Assembly (NCBI RefSeq): GCF_018138145.1
Contig: NZ_CP073104.1
Coordinates: forward strand, 4,655,001 to 4,719,000
Direction of reading: 5' to 3'
DNA: 64,000 nt
Source: Pseudomonas sp. SCA2728.1_7
GTDB lineage: Bacteria; Pseudomonadota; Gammaproteobacteria; Pseudomonadales; Pseudomonadaceae
Shown here: positions 19,146 to 27,098 of the stretch, piece by piece
How the letters are laid out: every line of letters starts with the position of its first letter
Numbering within the stretch: the first letter of the stretch is position 1
The notes under the pieces: generated by a model
What the model was told of the DNA's origin: nothing
What the model saw: the letters and a program-made list of their open reading frames with translations, nothing else
Database searches by the model: none
Translations under genes and position numbers: made by a program

Positions 19146-19252
19146 GACGCGCATCCTTCTTCAATAACGGAGGTCGTGGCTCGATTCTGGTAGCCACGTC
19201 GGGGCACGGCAAGGGCGTTTTGTCGCAGTGGCTGCGACGGCTATGAACAGGT

Positions 19253-19395
19253 CGTTTTCGGCTAACTTGCCGCTCAACGGAGTGGGCACACTGAACTCAG
19301 CTTGCAACACGAAGGTTTGGTCACCCTCGCACGGCAGCTCCTCAACAGTACCCTCTGCCCCGATCCTGTCACGGCTGGTATCGGGGCTTTTTTTT
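19253..19395 (+). ncRNA. Candidate small RNA ending in a strong terminator
   Basis: A gene-free stretch ends at a strong plus-strand intrinsic terminator, but no plus-strand gene precedes it. A possible promoter, TTGTCG-N16-TATGAA, around 19219-19246 would give a transcript of about 140 nt. There is no coding capacity with a ribosome site. The alternative is a leftover terminator from a lost gene. This is a weak call. Confidence 0.3.
19357..19395 (+). terminator. Rho-independent terminator
   Basis: GCCCCGAT and ATCGGGGC form an 8-bp stem around a 15-nt loop, followed by eight T residues. It works on the plus strand. No annotated plus-strand gene ends here. Confidence 0.85.
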
Positions 19396-19435
19396 GCTGT
19401 GAATCAGTGAGTGATTTGTTGTTCCCGCTGACGCC

Positions 19436-19522
19436 TTCGCGAGCAGGCTCGCTCCCACAGGTGAACGCGTTCATTCATGGGAATGCGATTAAATGTGGGA
19501 GCGAGCCTGTCTCCGGGCGGCG
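19436..19522. repeat. REP doublet 6, right arm switched to the CTCCGGGCGGCG variant
   Basis: The left arm TTCGCGAGCAGGCTCGCTCCCACA is intact. The right arm begins TGTGGGAGCGAGCCTG but then continues TCTCCGGGCGGCGTTCCGACGAA in place of CTCGCGAA. The same substituted tail appears in doublets 10 and 11. Confidence 0.85.
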
Positions 19523-19547
19523 TTCCGACGAAGAACGCTGACGCGGT

Positions 19548-19764
19548 CTAACGCTGCAACACCAGAATCCGCGACAACAATTCATCTCTGTCGATATAGC
19601 AGCCCTGGAAATGCCGCGCCCCCGTGGCTGGATCAAAGGCATTGCGCGCATGCAAGGTGCGGCGGTTATCAAAACACCACAACTCCCCCCTGGCTCTTCA
19701 CGCCACCAAGCGCGCTGATCAACGGACAAGTACGGAAGTCGGCAACAGCGGCAGCGGTGTACCT
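19548..19764 (-). pseudogene. Remnant of a gamma-butyrobetaine dioxygenase-like gene (internal deletion, start lost)
   Basis: The minus strand from 19685 to the TAG at 19548 encodes ELWCFDNRRTLHARNAFDPA and continues GARHFQGCYIDRDELLSRIL, a typical C-terminus of TauD/gamma-butyrobetaine dioxygenase proteins with the FDNRR-LH-R signature. Upstream, from 19764 to about 19690, another frame reads YTAAAVADFRTCPLISALGG after an AAGGAG ribosome site, but the start triplet is AGG, not ATG. The frames meet at a run of six G (19685-19690) and are offset by one base. Intact enzymes are near 380 residues, so about 300 codons are missing. It sits directly after cdhB, where a carnitine-forming enzyme is expected. 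Confidence 0.75.
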
Positions 19765-19789
19765 GGCGGGCTCCTTGCGATCGATGGAT

Positions 19790-20266
19790 TTACCTTGCAG
19801 GTGGCAGCGCGATCACGCGGCCGATGTAAGCGGGAGCGGGCAGGTCGTTTTGCTCGGCGACGATGCTTTGCAGGCGGCTCAGGGTGTCCGCGCTGAACGG
19901 TGCCGAACGCGGGCCGGCGAGGTCGACGTGCAACAGCATCTGTTCGTTGCCGGCCAGTTCCTGCTCCTCACCGACCTTGTGCAGGCTGTGATAGAGGTGC
20001 AGGCGTTTGCTGTCGTGGCCGATGATTTGCGTGCGTACTTCGACCTCGGTGTCGAGCTTCACTTCGTGCAGGTAGTTGAGGTGCAGTTCGAGGGTGAACA
20101 GGGAGTGGCCGCTGGCTTCGCGGTTGCTGCTGTCCATACCGAGGCGGTCCATCAGGGCGTCGGTGGCGTAGCTGAAAATCAGCAGGTAGAAGGCGTCGCG
20201 CAGGTGGCCGTTGTAGTCGACCCAGTCGGGGATGATTCGAGTTTGGTAGGTGGTGACGTGCGGCAT
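19790..20266 (-). CDS. cdhB: Betainyl-CoA thioesterase CdhB (hotdog fold)
   Basis: A 158-residue 4HBT-type hotdog thioesterase with the active-site segment IIPDWVDYNGHLRDAFYLLIF, in which the conserved Asp and Asn-Gly-His follow the strand. In carnitine breakdown, CdhC yields betainyl-CoA and this enzyme releases glycine betaine. It follows cdhA in the same direction, separated by a 340-bp gap filled with a repeat element, and precedes the dioxygenase remnant. The function is supported by family plus context; the fold alone would allow other acyl-CoA substrates. Confidence 0.82.
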   Translation of the reverse strand: MPHVTTYQTRIIPDWVDYNGHLRDAFYLLIFSYATDALMDRLGMDSSNREASGHSLFTLELHLNYLHEVKLDTEVEVRTQIIGHDSKRLHLYHSLHKVGEEQELAGNEQMLLHVDLAGPRSAPFSADTLSRLQSIVAEQNDLPAPAYIGRVIALPPAR

Positions 20267-20310
20267 GGCTTGGGTTCCGGGTATTGGGCGGTTTTTAAGA
20301 TCAAGAGCTA

Positions 20311-20584
20311 CCCCCTCACCCCAGCCCTCTCCCCCAAGGGGGCGAGGGGGAAAGGGAGCCGATCTTTATGCTATTCAAAACTTGAGTTCGGCTCGGTGGT
20401 GCAAGTCGGCGTAACTCGAACAATCAACACGGTCAGTCCCCTCTCCCTCAGGGGGCAGAGGGGGAAAGGGAGCAGATCGGAGGCCTTTCAAAACTCGAGT
20501 TCGGCTCGGTGGTGCAAGTCGGCGTCACTCGAACAATCAACGCGGTCAGTCCCCTCTCCCTCCGGGAGAGGGTTAGGGTGAGGG
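20311..20584. repeat. Family-C GC-rich inverted-repeat element, two cores
   Basis: It opens with CCCCCTCACCCCAGCCCTCTCC and closes with GGAGAGGGTTAGGGTGAGGG. Inside, a core containing GAGTTCGGCTCGGTGGTGCA and GTCAGTCCCCTCTCCCTC occurs twice, about 120 bp apart. It fills the 340-bp gap between cdhA and cdhB, splitting the carnitine operon. I see nothing else in the gap. Confidence 0.85.
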
Positions 20585-20606
20585 CAGCGATGTCATGCCA
20601 GACACA

Positions 20607-21572
20607 TCACTCGCTGAAACTCATCCCATGCTTTTCCTTGGTGGTCTTCACCGCCTCCAGAACCGCCAGCAAGCAATCATCACGATAGCGCTCCAGCGCC
20701 GAAATACTGTGACGACCAAGCTGATCACTGGTGCCATCGACCACATCATCAATCAACTTGTCAGTCAGCTCCGGCGCCGGCAGATAGGTCCACGGCAACT
20801 GCAACGCCGGGCCGAATTGCGACATGAAGTGGCGCATGCCCGCATCACCACCGGCCAGGGTGTAAGTCAGGAACGTACCCATGAACGACCAGCGCAAACC
20901 AGCGCCAAAACGGATCGCATCGTCGATCTCGCCAGTGGTCGCGACACCGTCATTGACCAGGTGCAGCGCCTCTCGCCACAACGCTTCAAGCAAGCGGTCG
21001 GCGATAAATCCGGGCACTTCCTTGCGCACATGCAACGGGCGCATGCCGAGGGATTCGTAGACTTTCATCGCCGCTTGCACGGCTTCCGGCGCAGTGTTCT
21101 TGCCGCCCACGACTTCGACCAACGGCAGCAGATAGACCGGGTTGAACGGGTGGCCTACCACGCAGCGCTCCGGGTGCGTCGAGCTCTCGTAGAACTCACT
21201 CGGCAACAGGCCCGAAGTGCTCGAGCCGATCAACGCATTCGGCTTGGCCGCGGCGCTGATTTTGCTGTGCAGATCGAGTTTCAGTTCCAGACGTTCCGGG
21301 GCGCTTTCCTGAATGAAGTCGGCATCGCGTACGCACTCCTCGATGGTCGCGACAAAGCGCAGACGATCCTGCGAAGCACCCGGCGCCAGACCGTTTTTCT
21401 CCAGCGCACCCCAGGCGTTGGCCACGCGTTTGCGCAGTGCCGCTTCGGCGCCGGGTGCCGGGTCCCAGGCGATCACATCCAGGCCATGGGCGAGGGCGCG
21501 GGCGACCCAGCCACTGCCGATGACACCGCTGCCCAGCGCGGCGAAGGTTTTGATTTCGGTGATAAAGCTCAT
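20607..21572 (-). CDS. cdhA: L-carnitine 3-dehydrogenase CdhA
   Basis: A 321-residue NAD-dependent enzyme of the 3-hydroxyacyl-CoA dehydrogenase fold that oxidises L-carnitine to 3-dehydrocarnitine. The N-terminal Rossmann motif [11 protein letters not shown] lies at about residues 12-22. The catalytic His is in [19 protein letters not shown], and the C-terminal all-helical domain begins after [14 protein letters not shown]. It lies between cdhC and cdhB. Length and motif order match carnitine dehydrogenases rather than fatty-acid enzymes. Confidence 0.94.
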   Translation of the reverse strand: MSFITEIKTFAALGSGVIGSGWVARALAHGLDVIAWDPAPGAEAALRKRVANAWGALEKNGLAPGASQDRLRFVATIEECVRDADFIQESAPERLELKLDLHSKISAAAKPNALIGSSTSGLLPSEFYESSTHPERCVVGHPFNPVYLLPLVEVVGGKNTAPEAVQAAMKVYESLGMRPLHVRKEVPGFIADRLLEALWREALHLVNDGVATTGEIDDAIRFGAGLRWSFMGTFLTYTLAGGDAGMRHFMSQFGPALQLPWTYLPAPELTDKLIDDVVDGTSDQLGRHSISALERYRDDCLLAVLEAVKTTKEKHGMSFSE

Positions 21573-21602
21573 GGTGATTTCCTGAATTCGGCTGGAAAGA
21601 AC

Positions 21603-21694
21603 TGTGGGAGCGAGCCTGCTCGCGAATGCGGTGGCTCTGCTGCTGAAGATGCTTCGGATGTACCGGCCTCTTCGCGAGCAGGCTCGCTCCCACA
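21603..21694. repeat. REP doublet 7 (GGGAGCGAGCC type)
   Basis: A complete inverted doublet in the 140-bp gap between cdhC and cdhA, inside the carnitine operon. Confidence 0.92.
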
Positions 21695-21713
21695 GGGGGA
21701 AATGAGTGGTCGT

Positions 21714-22601
21714 TTAGCCGCGCTGGGTCAGGCCCATTTTTTTGCGGCCTTCGGCAGGCGTGAGCACGCGGGCGCCGAGGCGGCTGAGGATTTCGCTGGC
21801 GCGCTCCACTAATTGGCCATTGGTCGCCAGCACGCCTTTGTCCAGCCACAGGTTGTCTTCCAGCCCGACCCGTACGTTGCCGCCGAGCAATACCGCTTGC
21901 GCGGCCATCGGCATCTGCATGCGGCCAATGCCAAACCCGGCCCACACCGCATCGGCCGGCAAGTTATCGACCATGGCTTTCATCGTGGTGGTGTCTGCCG
22001 GCGCACCCCATGGAATCCCCAGACACAGCTGGAACAACGGGTTATCGAGCAAACCTTCCTTGATCATCTGCTTGGCAAACCACAGGTGCCCAGTGTCGAA
22101 AATCTCCAGCTCGGCCTTCACGCCCAGCTCGGTGATGCGCTTGGCACCGGCACGCAGTTGCGCCGGGGTGGAGACGTAAATGGTGTCGCCATCGCCGAAG
22201 TTCAGCGTGCCGCAATCGAGGGTGCAGATTTCCGGTAGCAACTCTTCAACGTGGGCGAGACGGGTCAGCGGGCCGACCAGATCAGTGTTCGGGCCGAACT
22301 CCATCGGGTTCTCGCCAGCGCCGATTTCCAGGTCGCCGCCCATGCCGGCGGTGAGGTTGACGATGATGTCGACGTCCGCCTCGCGGATGCGCTCCATCAC
22401 TTCGCGGTACAGCGCCACGTCACGGCTGAACTTGCCGGTCTGCGGATCACGCACGTGGCAGTGCACGACGGTGGCGCCAGCCTTGGCCGCTTCAACGGCG
22501 GCTGCTGCGATCTGTTTCGGGGTGACCGGCACATGCAGGCTCTTGGCGGTCGTGTCGCCAGCACCGGTGAGTGCGCAGGTGATGATGACGTCGTGGTTCA
22601 T
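21714..22601 (-). CDS. cdhC: 3-dehydrocarnitine cleavage enzyme CdhC (BKACE family)
   Basis: A 295-residue TIM-barrel enzyme of the beta-keto acid cleavage family (formerly DUF849). It condenses 3-dehydrocarnitine with acetyl-CoA to give betainyl-CoA and acetoacetate. The zinc site is visible as TVVHCHVRD near residue 47, with the conserved ECT-like [14 protein letters not shown] and [13 protein letters not shown]. The ATG at 22601 ([16 protein letters not shown]) is the family start; the 34-codon upstream extension covers repeat sequence. It lies between caiX and cdhA. Confidence 0.93.
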   Translation of the reverse strand: MNHDVIITCALTGAGDTTAKSLHVPVTPKQIAAAAVEAAKAGATVVHCHVRDPQTGKFSRDVALYREVMERIREADVDIIVNLTAGMGGDLEIGAGENPMEFGPNTDLVGPLTRLAHVEELLPEICTLDCGTLNFGDGDTIYVSTPAQLRAGAKRITELGVKAELEIFDTGHLWFAKQMIKEGLLDNPLFQLCLGIPWGAPADTTTMKAMVDNLPADAVWAGFGIGRMQMPMAAQAVLLGGNVRVGLEDNLWLDKGVLATNGQLVERASEILSRLGARVLTPAEGRKKMGLTQRG

Positions 22602-22661
22602 GGTGCGGTTTCCTTCAGGCGTGATGGGTCTGTCCGCAGCCTTTTTCGGGGCTGCGAAGCG

Positions 22662-22696
22662 TCGGTCAGTCCTCTCTCCCAATCTGGGAGAGGGGC
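22662..22696. repeat. Partial family-C repeat arm
   Basis: CGGTCAGTCCTCTCTCCCAATCTGGGAGAGG forms a hairpin and matches the right end of the longer family-C elements, ending GGGGCTTTT like a terminator. It lies between caiX and cdhC. Confidence 0.65.
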
Positions 22697-22710
22697 TTTT
22701 CAATAGAGGG

Positions 22711-23655
22711 TTATTTGCTGGTCAACTGCAGGTTTTCAGCGGCCGGTTTGCCATCGAACGTGGTCACACCTTCCAGCCAGCGCTGCTTGTCTTCAGGGTG
22801 ATCCTTGAGCCATTGCCTGGCGGATTCAAAGGCGTCCTTGTGGTCGAGCAGCGGCTGCATCATCCGGCTTTCGTCTTCGGCGGTGAACGTCAGGTTGGTC
22901 AGCAGGCGACCGATGTTCGGGCACTGCTCGGCGTATTTCGGCGAGGTGACGGTCCACACCGTGGCCATGCCTTCATTCGGTCCGAGGGCGTCTTCACTGC
23001 CAGTGAGATAAGTCATCTGCACGTTGACGTTCATCGGGTGCGGCGCCCAGCCGAAGAACACCACGGCCTCTTTGCGGCGTACGGCGCGGTCGACGGCGGC
23101 GAGCATGCCGGCCTCACTGGACTCGACCAGTTGGAACTTGCCGAGGCCGAACTGGTTCTTGGCAATCATCGCCTTGATCTGCGTGTTGGCGCCCGAGCCT
23201 GGCTCGATGCCGTAGATCTTGCCGCCCAGTTCTTTTTCAAACCTGGCGATGTCGGCGAAGGTCTTCAGGCCCTTGTCGGCCAGATAAGTCGGCACGGCGA
23301 GGGTCGCACGGGCATCTTTCAGGCTTGGCGCTTCGAGGACTTTGACCTGATTGGCGTCGACAAACGGCGTGATGGTCTGGGTCATCAGCGGGTTCCAGTA
23401 ACCGAGGAACAGGTCCAGGCGCTGATCGCGGATCCCGGCGAAGATGATTTGCTGGGAGGCGCTGGTTTGTTTGGTGTTGTAGCCGAGGCCGTCGAGCAGG
23501 ACCTGGGTCATGGCACTGGTGGCGATCACGTCGGTCCAGTTGACCACGCCCATGCGCACGTTCTGGCACGAGGCGGGTTCGGCCGCCATGACGCTGGCGC
23601 TGAAGAAAGCGGTACCGCTGAGTGCGAGAACACAGCTGCTGATCAGTCGTTTCAT
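22711..23655 (-). CDS. caiX: Carnitine-binding periplasmic protein CaiX
   Basis: A 314-residue OpuAC-type solute-binding protein with a Sec signal peptide ([20 protein letters not shown], cleaved near VMA-AEP). The aromatic cage segments [31 protein letters not shown] and [12 protein letters not shown] align with those of CbcX. It has no permease or ATPase beside it; in Pseudomonas CaiX hands carnitine to CbcWV. It heads the carnitine operon and is divergent from cdhR, with an activator-type direct repeat in the shared gap. Confidence 0.93.
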   Translation of the reverse strand: MKRLISSCVLALSGTAFFSASVMAAEPASCQNVRMGVVNWTDVIATSAMTQVLLDGLGYNTKQTSASQQIIFAGIRDQRLDLFLGYWNPLMTQTITPFVDANQVKVLEAPSLKDARATLAVPTYLADKGLKTFADIARFEKELGGKIYGIEPGSGANTQIKAMIAKNQFGLGKFQLVESSEAGMLAAVDRAVRRKEAVVFFGWAPHPMNVNVQMTYLTGSEDALGPNEGMATVWTVTSPKYAEQCPNIGRLLTNLTFTAEDESRMMQPLLDHKDAFESARQWLKDHPEDKQRWLEGVTTFDGKPAAENLQLTSK

Positions 23656-23744
23656 GTCGGGTTCCTCGGCAGGTCGTTTATTGTGAGTTCCGGCATCTGT
23701 CGTGCCGGTGATGCAAAGTTACGCAGCTATACGCCCATGAAAGC

Positions 23745-23781
23745 GCACTGCGGCGACTGGCATTTGCACTGTAGCGACCTG
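23745..23781. promoter_or_regulatory. Paired activator half-sites in the caiX/cdhR gap (putative CdhR site)
   Basis: GCACTGCGGCGACTGG at 23745 and GCACTGTAGCGACCTG at 23766 agree at 12 of 16 positions and are exactly 21 bp apart in direct orientation. This is the best-conserved pair of the three CGAC-core pairs in the window. CdhR is the natural candidate, with GbdR as an alternative. Confidence 0.72.
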
Positions 23782-23847
23782 TGCCCTTGAACGCCGACGA
23801 CAATCGGCGTATCAACATCCCACGCTACCCGCCGACCGAGGGCGCCC

Positions 23848-24792
23848 ATGTCCCAGGACTTCTACTTTTTGCTGATGCCGGGGTTCTCCGCAATTGGCTT
23901 TATCTCCGCGATCGAACCGCTGCGCGTGGCCAACCGCTTCCGTGGCGAGTTGTATCGCTGGCATGTGTTGAGTGCCGACGGCGGCGCGGTGCTGGCGAGC
24001 AACGGCATGTCGGTCAACGCCGACGCGGCGCTGGAGCCGTTGAAGAAAGGCGCAACGTTGTTGGTGGTGGCCGGGTTTGAGCCGTTGAAGTTCGCCACGC
24101 CAACCCTTGAACACTGGTTACGGCGGCTGGATAACGAAGGCGTGACCCTCGGCGCCATCGACACCGGCAGCTTTGTCCTCGCTGAAGCGGGCCTGCTCGA
24201 TGGCCATCGCCTGACCTTGCACTGGGAAGCCATCGACGCTTTCAAGGAATCTTATCCACAGCTCAGCGTCACTCAGGAGCTGTTCGAGATCGACCGTCGG
24301 CGCATCACCTCGGCGGGCGGCACCGCGTCCATCGATTTAATGCTCGATCTGATCGCCCAGGCCCACGGCCCGCAACTGGCGATTCAGGTCAGCGAGCAGT
24401 TTGTGCTGGGGCGCATTCGTCCACGCAAAGACCACCAGCGCATGGAAGTCGCCACGCGTTACGGCATCAACAACAAGAAATTGGTGCAAGTGATCGGCGA
24501 GATGGAGCAGCACAGCGAACCGCCGCTGACCACGCTGCAACTGGCGGAATCGATCAAAGTGACGCGACGGCAACTGGAGCGATTGTTTCGGCTGCACCTG
24601 AACGATACGCCGAGCAATTTCTATCTGCGCTTGCGACTGGAAAAAGCCCGGCAGCTGCTGCGCCAGACCGACATGAGCGTGCTCGAAGTCAGCATCGCCT
24701 GCGGGTTTGAATCACCGTCGTACTTTACCCGCAGCTACCGCGCGAAGTTCGCCCGCTGTCCCCGCGAAGACCGGCGTACCGCCCAAGCCTGA
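23848..24792 (+). CDS. cdhR: AraC-family carnitine-responsive activator CdhR
   Basis: A 314-residue regulator with the same plan as GbdR: a DJ-1/PfpI-like N-terminal domain (about 1-175) and a C-terminal AraC domain (about 205-305; LQLAESIKVTRRQLERLFRLHL and LEVSISCGF-like LEVSIACGFESPSYF). Unlike GbdR, the nucleophile-elbow position reads GAIDTGSFVL, with Asp in place of Cys, so the domain should only bind ligand. It is divergent from caiX and is expected to activate caiX-cdhCAB on carnitine. Confidence 0.93.
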   Translation: MSQDFYFLLMPGFSAIGFISAIEPLRVANRFRGELYRWHVLSADGGAVLASNGMSVNADAALEPLKKGATLLVVAGFEPLKFATPTLEHWLRRLDNEGVTLGAIDTGSFVLAEAGLLDGHRLTLHWEAIDAFKESYPQLSVTQELFEIDRRRITSAGGTASIDLMLDLIAQAHGPQLAIQVSEQFVLGRIRPRKDHQRMEVATRYGINNKKLVQVIGEMEQHSEPPLTTLQLAESIKVTRRQLERLFRLHLNDTPSNFYLRLRLEKARQLLRQTDMSVLEVSIACGFESPSYFTRSYRAKFARCPREDRRTAQA

Positions 24793-24812
24793 ATGGATGC
24801 ACCCAAAACCCC

Positions 24813-24902
24813 TGTAGGAGTGAGCCTGCTCGCGATAGCGGTAAGTCAGACAACACTGATGTCGACTGACACTTCGTCATCGCGAGCAGGCTCACTCCTA
24901 CA
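24813..24902. repeat. REP doublet 8 (AGGAGTGAGCC type)
   Basis: A full inverted doublet between the convergent cdhR and the DUF3010 gene. Confidence 0.92.
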
Positions 24903-24913
24903 GTTTGATCGGG

Positions 24914-25330
24914 TTACTTCTTCAGCAACGCCGAACACGCCGCTTTATAAGCCTCATGCTGATACTTGTTCAACGTCCCCGGCAGCTCGAAATTGTGCTT
25001 CTTCGCCTGCGCATTGATCGTCTGCGGCGACAACAACGTCACCTCACAACCATCCAGCAACTGCAAAATCCCCTCAATCTTGAACGTCGTCGGGCCACCG
25101 GCAAACTCACCCTTCTTGCTGCGCTTCTTGATCGCAATCCGGTCAACCGAATTCTCCCGCACAAACGACGCCACCTGCGCCGCAAAGAGCTTAACGTTTG
25201 CCGCTTCGTCATCGTCTTCGAGGGCGATCTTCTTGGTGGCAAGGGGAATGTGGCTCAGGGTCGAACCGTCGAGGGCGGCCACGGCGATGATCGCTTCGCT
25301 GCCTTTGATTTCGATGCCGCAGATGTTCAT
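24914..25330 (-). CDS. DUF3010 family protein
   Basis: A 138-residue cytoplasmic protein beginning MNICGIEIKGSEAIIAVAAL, an ASKHA/RNase-H-like opening strand pattern, with the basic segment RIAIKKRSKKGEFAGGPTTF in the middle. It matches the DUF3010 family in length and sequence as I recall it. No function is established. It stands alone between cdhR and a small secreted protein and has no evident link to amine catabolism. Confidence 0.75.
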   Translation of the reverse strand: MNICGIEIKGSEAIIAVAALDGSTLSHIPLATKKIALEDDDEAANVKLFAAQVASFVRENSVDRIAIKKRSKKGEFAGGPTTFKIEGILQLLDGCEVTLLSPQTINAQAKKHNFELPGTLNKYQHEAYKAACSALLKK

Positions 25331-25377
25331 GTGCTTACCTAGATTGGCTATAGAAGGGCAGCTTACAGCTCAGACAC

Positions 25378-25779
25378 TCACTCCTGCCCAATCGACTCCA
25401 AAAACTCCGACCGTTCATCACTCATCCGCGCCACGCAATCATTCTGCGCAATCGTGAACGCCTTACTGCCAGCAGTGGCCGGGAATGCTTCCACCGCGCA
25501 ATCCGCGTCCCGCGTCTTCAACCACTGCTGCTGAGCCGTCTTGATCTTGGCGGTAATGTCCGCCAATTGCGTCGGGTTCTTGCCATACGCGGTCTGCATG
25601 CGTTCGGTCAGGCTGGCGTAGTTGTCCTTGAGCAGGTCTTCGGCGGTGGTGCGGCTGTAAGTCGAGCATTCCAGGGTCTGGACGTCGTTTTCGACGGCGT
25701 CGCAGGGGTTGTTGTCGGATTCCTCAGCGGCGTGTACGCCGGTCGCAAGCAAAGCCAAAGCCAGGAAGATCGATTTCAT
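25378..25779 (-). CDS. Secreted DUF1311/LprI-like protein
   Basis: A 133-residue exported protein. The ATG at 25779 gives the signal peptide MKSIFLALALLATGVHA, cleaved before AEES; the 70-codon upstream extension is not coding-like. Four cysteines are spaced CDAVENDVQTLEC, DADC and NDC, with the QQQWLKTRDADC segment typical of DUF1311 (lysozyme-inhibitor LprI-type) proteins. It probably folds in the periplasm with disulphides. Its role here is unknown. Confidence 0.75.
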   Translation of the reverse strand: MKSIFLALALLATGVHAAEESDNNPCDAVENDVQTLECSTYSRTTAEDLLKDNYASLTERMQTAYGKNPTQLADITAKIKTAQQQWLKTRDADCAVEAFPATAGSKAFTIAQNDCVARMSDERSEFLESIGQE

Positions 25780-26013
25780 TGTTGTCGCCGCTCTAATCCA
25801 GTGGTGTTTCCAAGATGCCGCAGATTCTGGCTCAAGCTTGCGGGCTTGAACAGGTAGCTGATCGGAGCGTCTGGCGACCCTTTGTCGCGGATTGACGCTT
25901 TCGGCAATTCCCCTGTCGTTTTTGCACCCGGTCGCCCCGGCACCGAGGCATATGCTGGCCCCAAAGCGCCGGCAGACGATTCGGCGCATGAATCGCCAAT
26001 AAGGGGACGCCTG

Positions 26014-26991
26014 ATGAGCCCAGCCGAATTACACGCCGACAGCATCGTTATCGACGGTCTGATCATTGCCAAATGGAACCGCGAGCTGTTCGAAGACATG
26101 CGCAAGGGCGGTCTGACGGCAGCCAACTGCACTGTGTCGGTGTGGGAAGGCTTTCAGGCGACCGTGAACAATATTGCTGCCAGCCAGAAGCTGATCCGCG
26201 AAAACAGCGACCTGGTGATGCCAGTGCGCACCACCGCCGACATTCGTCGCGCCAAGGAACAAGGCAAGACCGGCATCCTCTTCGGCTTCCAGAATGCTCA
26301 CGCCTTTGAAGACCAGATCGGCTATGTCGAAGTGTTCAAGCAGCTCGGCGTCGGCATCGTGCAGATGTGCTACAACACCCAAAACCTGGTCGGCACCGGT
26401 TGCTACGAGCGTGACGGCGGCCTGTCGGGCTTCGGTCGCGAAATCGTCGCCGAGATGAACCGCGTCGGCGTCATGTGCGACCTGTCCCACGTCGGCTCGA
26501 AGACGTCCGAAGAAGTCATCCTCGAATCGAAAAAACCGGTCTGCTATTCCCACTGCCTGCCGTCGGGTCTCAAAGAGCACCCGCGCAACAAGTCCGATGA
26601 AGAGCTGAAGTTCATTGCCGACCACGGCGGTTTTGTCGGCGTGACCATGTTTGCGCCGTTCCTCGCCAAGGGCATCGATTCGACCATCGACGACTACGCC
26701 GAAGCGATCGAATACACCATGAACATCGTCGGCGAAGACGCCATCGGCATCGGCACCGACTTCACCCAGGGTCACGGCCAGGACTTCTTCGAATACCTGA
26801 CCCACGACAAGGGCTACGCCCGCCGTCTGACCAGCTTCGGCAAGATCATCAACCCGCTGGGCATCCGCACCGTCGGCGAGTTCCCGAACCTGACCGAAAC
26901 CCTGCTCAAGCGCGGCCATCCCGAGCGCGTCGTGCGCAAGATCATGGGCGAAAACTGGGTCAACGTCCTGAAAGACGTCTGGGGCGAGTAA
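26014..26991 (+). CDS. M19 dipeptidase-like protein of the dgc operon
   Basis: A 325-residue amidohydrolase-fold protein of the membrane (renal) dipeptidase family. The start at 26014 follows AAGGGGACGCC. Family segments VMCDLSHVGSKTSEE, YSHCLPSGLKEHPRNKSD and GIGTDFTQGHG are present. However the N-terminal metal motif, normally DGHND, reads DGLIIAKWN, and the bridging Glu position reads GFQNAHA. Three of the usual metal ligands therefore seem lost. It begins the dgc operon, so a role tied to dimethylglycine use is likely, but true dipeptidase activity is doubtful. Confidence 0.8.
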   Translation: MSPAELHADSIVIDGLIIAKWNRELFEDMRKGGLTAANCTVSVWEGFQATVNNIAASQKLIRENSDLVMPVRTTADIRRAKEQGKTGILFGFQNAHAFEDQIGYVEVFKQLGVGIVQMCYNTQNLVGTGCYERDGGLSGFGREIVAEMNRVGVMCDLSHVGSKTSEEVILESKKPVCYSHCLPSGLKEHPRNKSDEELKFIADHGGFVGVTMFAPFLAKGIDSTIDDYAEAIEYTMNIVGEDAIGIGTDFTQGHGQDFFEYLTHDKGYARRLTSFGKIINPLGIRTVGEFPNLTETLLKRGHPERVVRKIMGENWVNVLKDVWGE

Positions 26992-27018
26992 CGCTGACTC
27001 AAGACCGCCGCCGATCTG

Positions 27019-27052
27019 CCCCCTCTCCTGTGGGAGAGGGCTGGGGTGAGGG
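27019..27052. repeat. Short family-C hairpin
   Basis: CCCCCTCTCCTGTGGGAGAGGGCTGGGGTGAGGG is a minimal version of the GC-rich repeat with both arm motifs. It lies in the 107-bp gap between the M19-like gene and the DUF5943 gene. Confidence 0.75.
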
Positions 27053-27098
27053 CAGCGGTCACCACTGAATCCACTATTTTTTCTGGAGTTAAGTTTCC

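Noticed and set aside
25860..26013. A CGAC-type activator pair upstream of the dgc operon
   Set aside because: Several GTCG/CGAC words occur (25875, 25884, 25915, 25931), but none are 21 bp apart in the same orientation.
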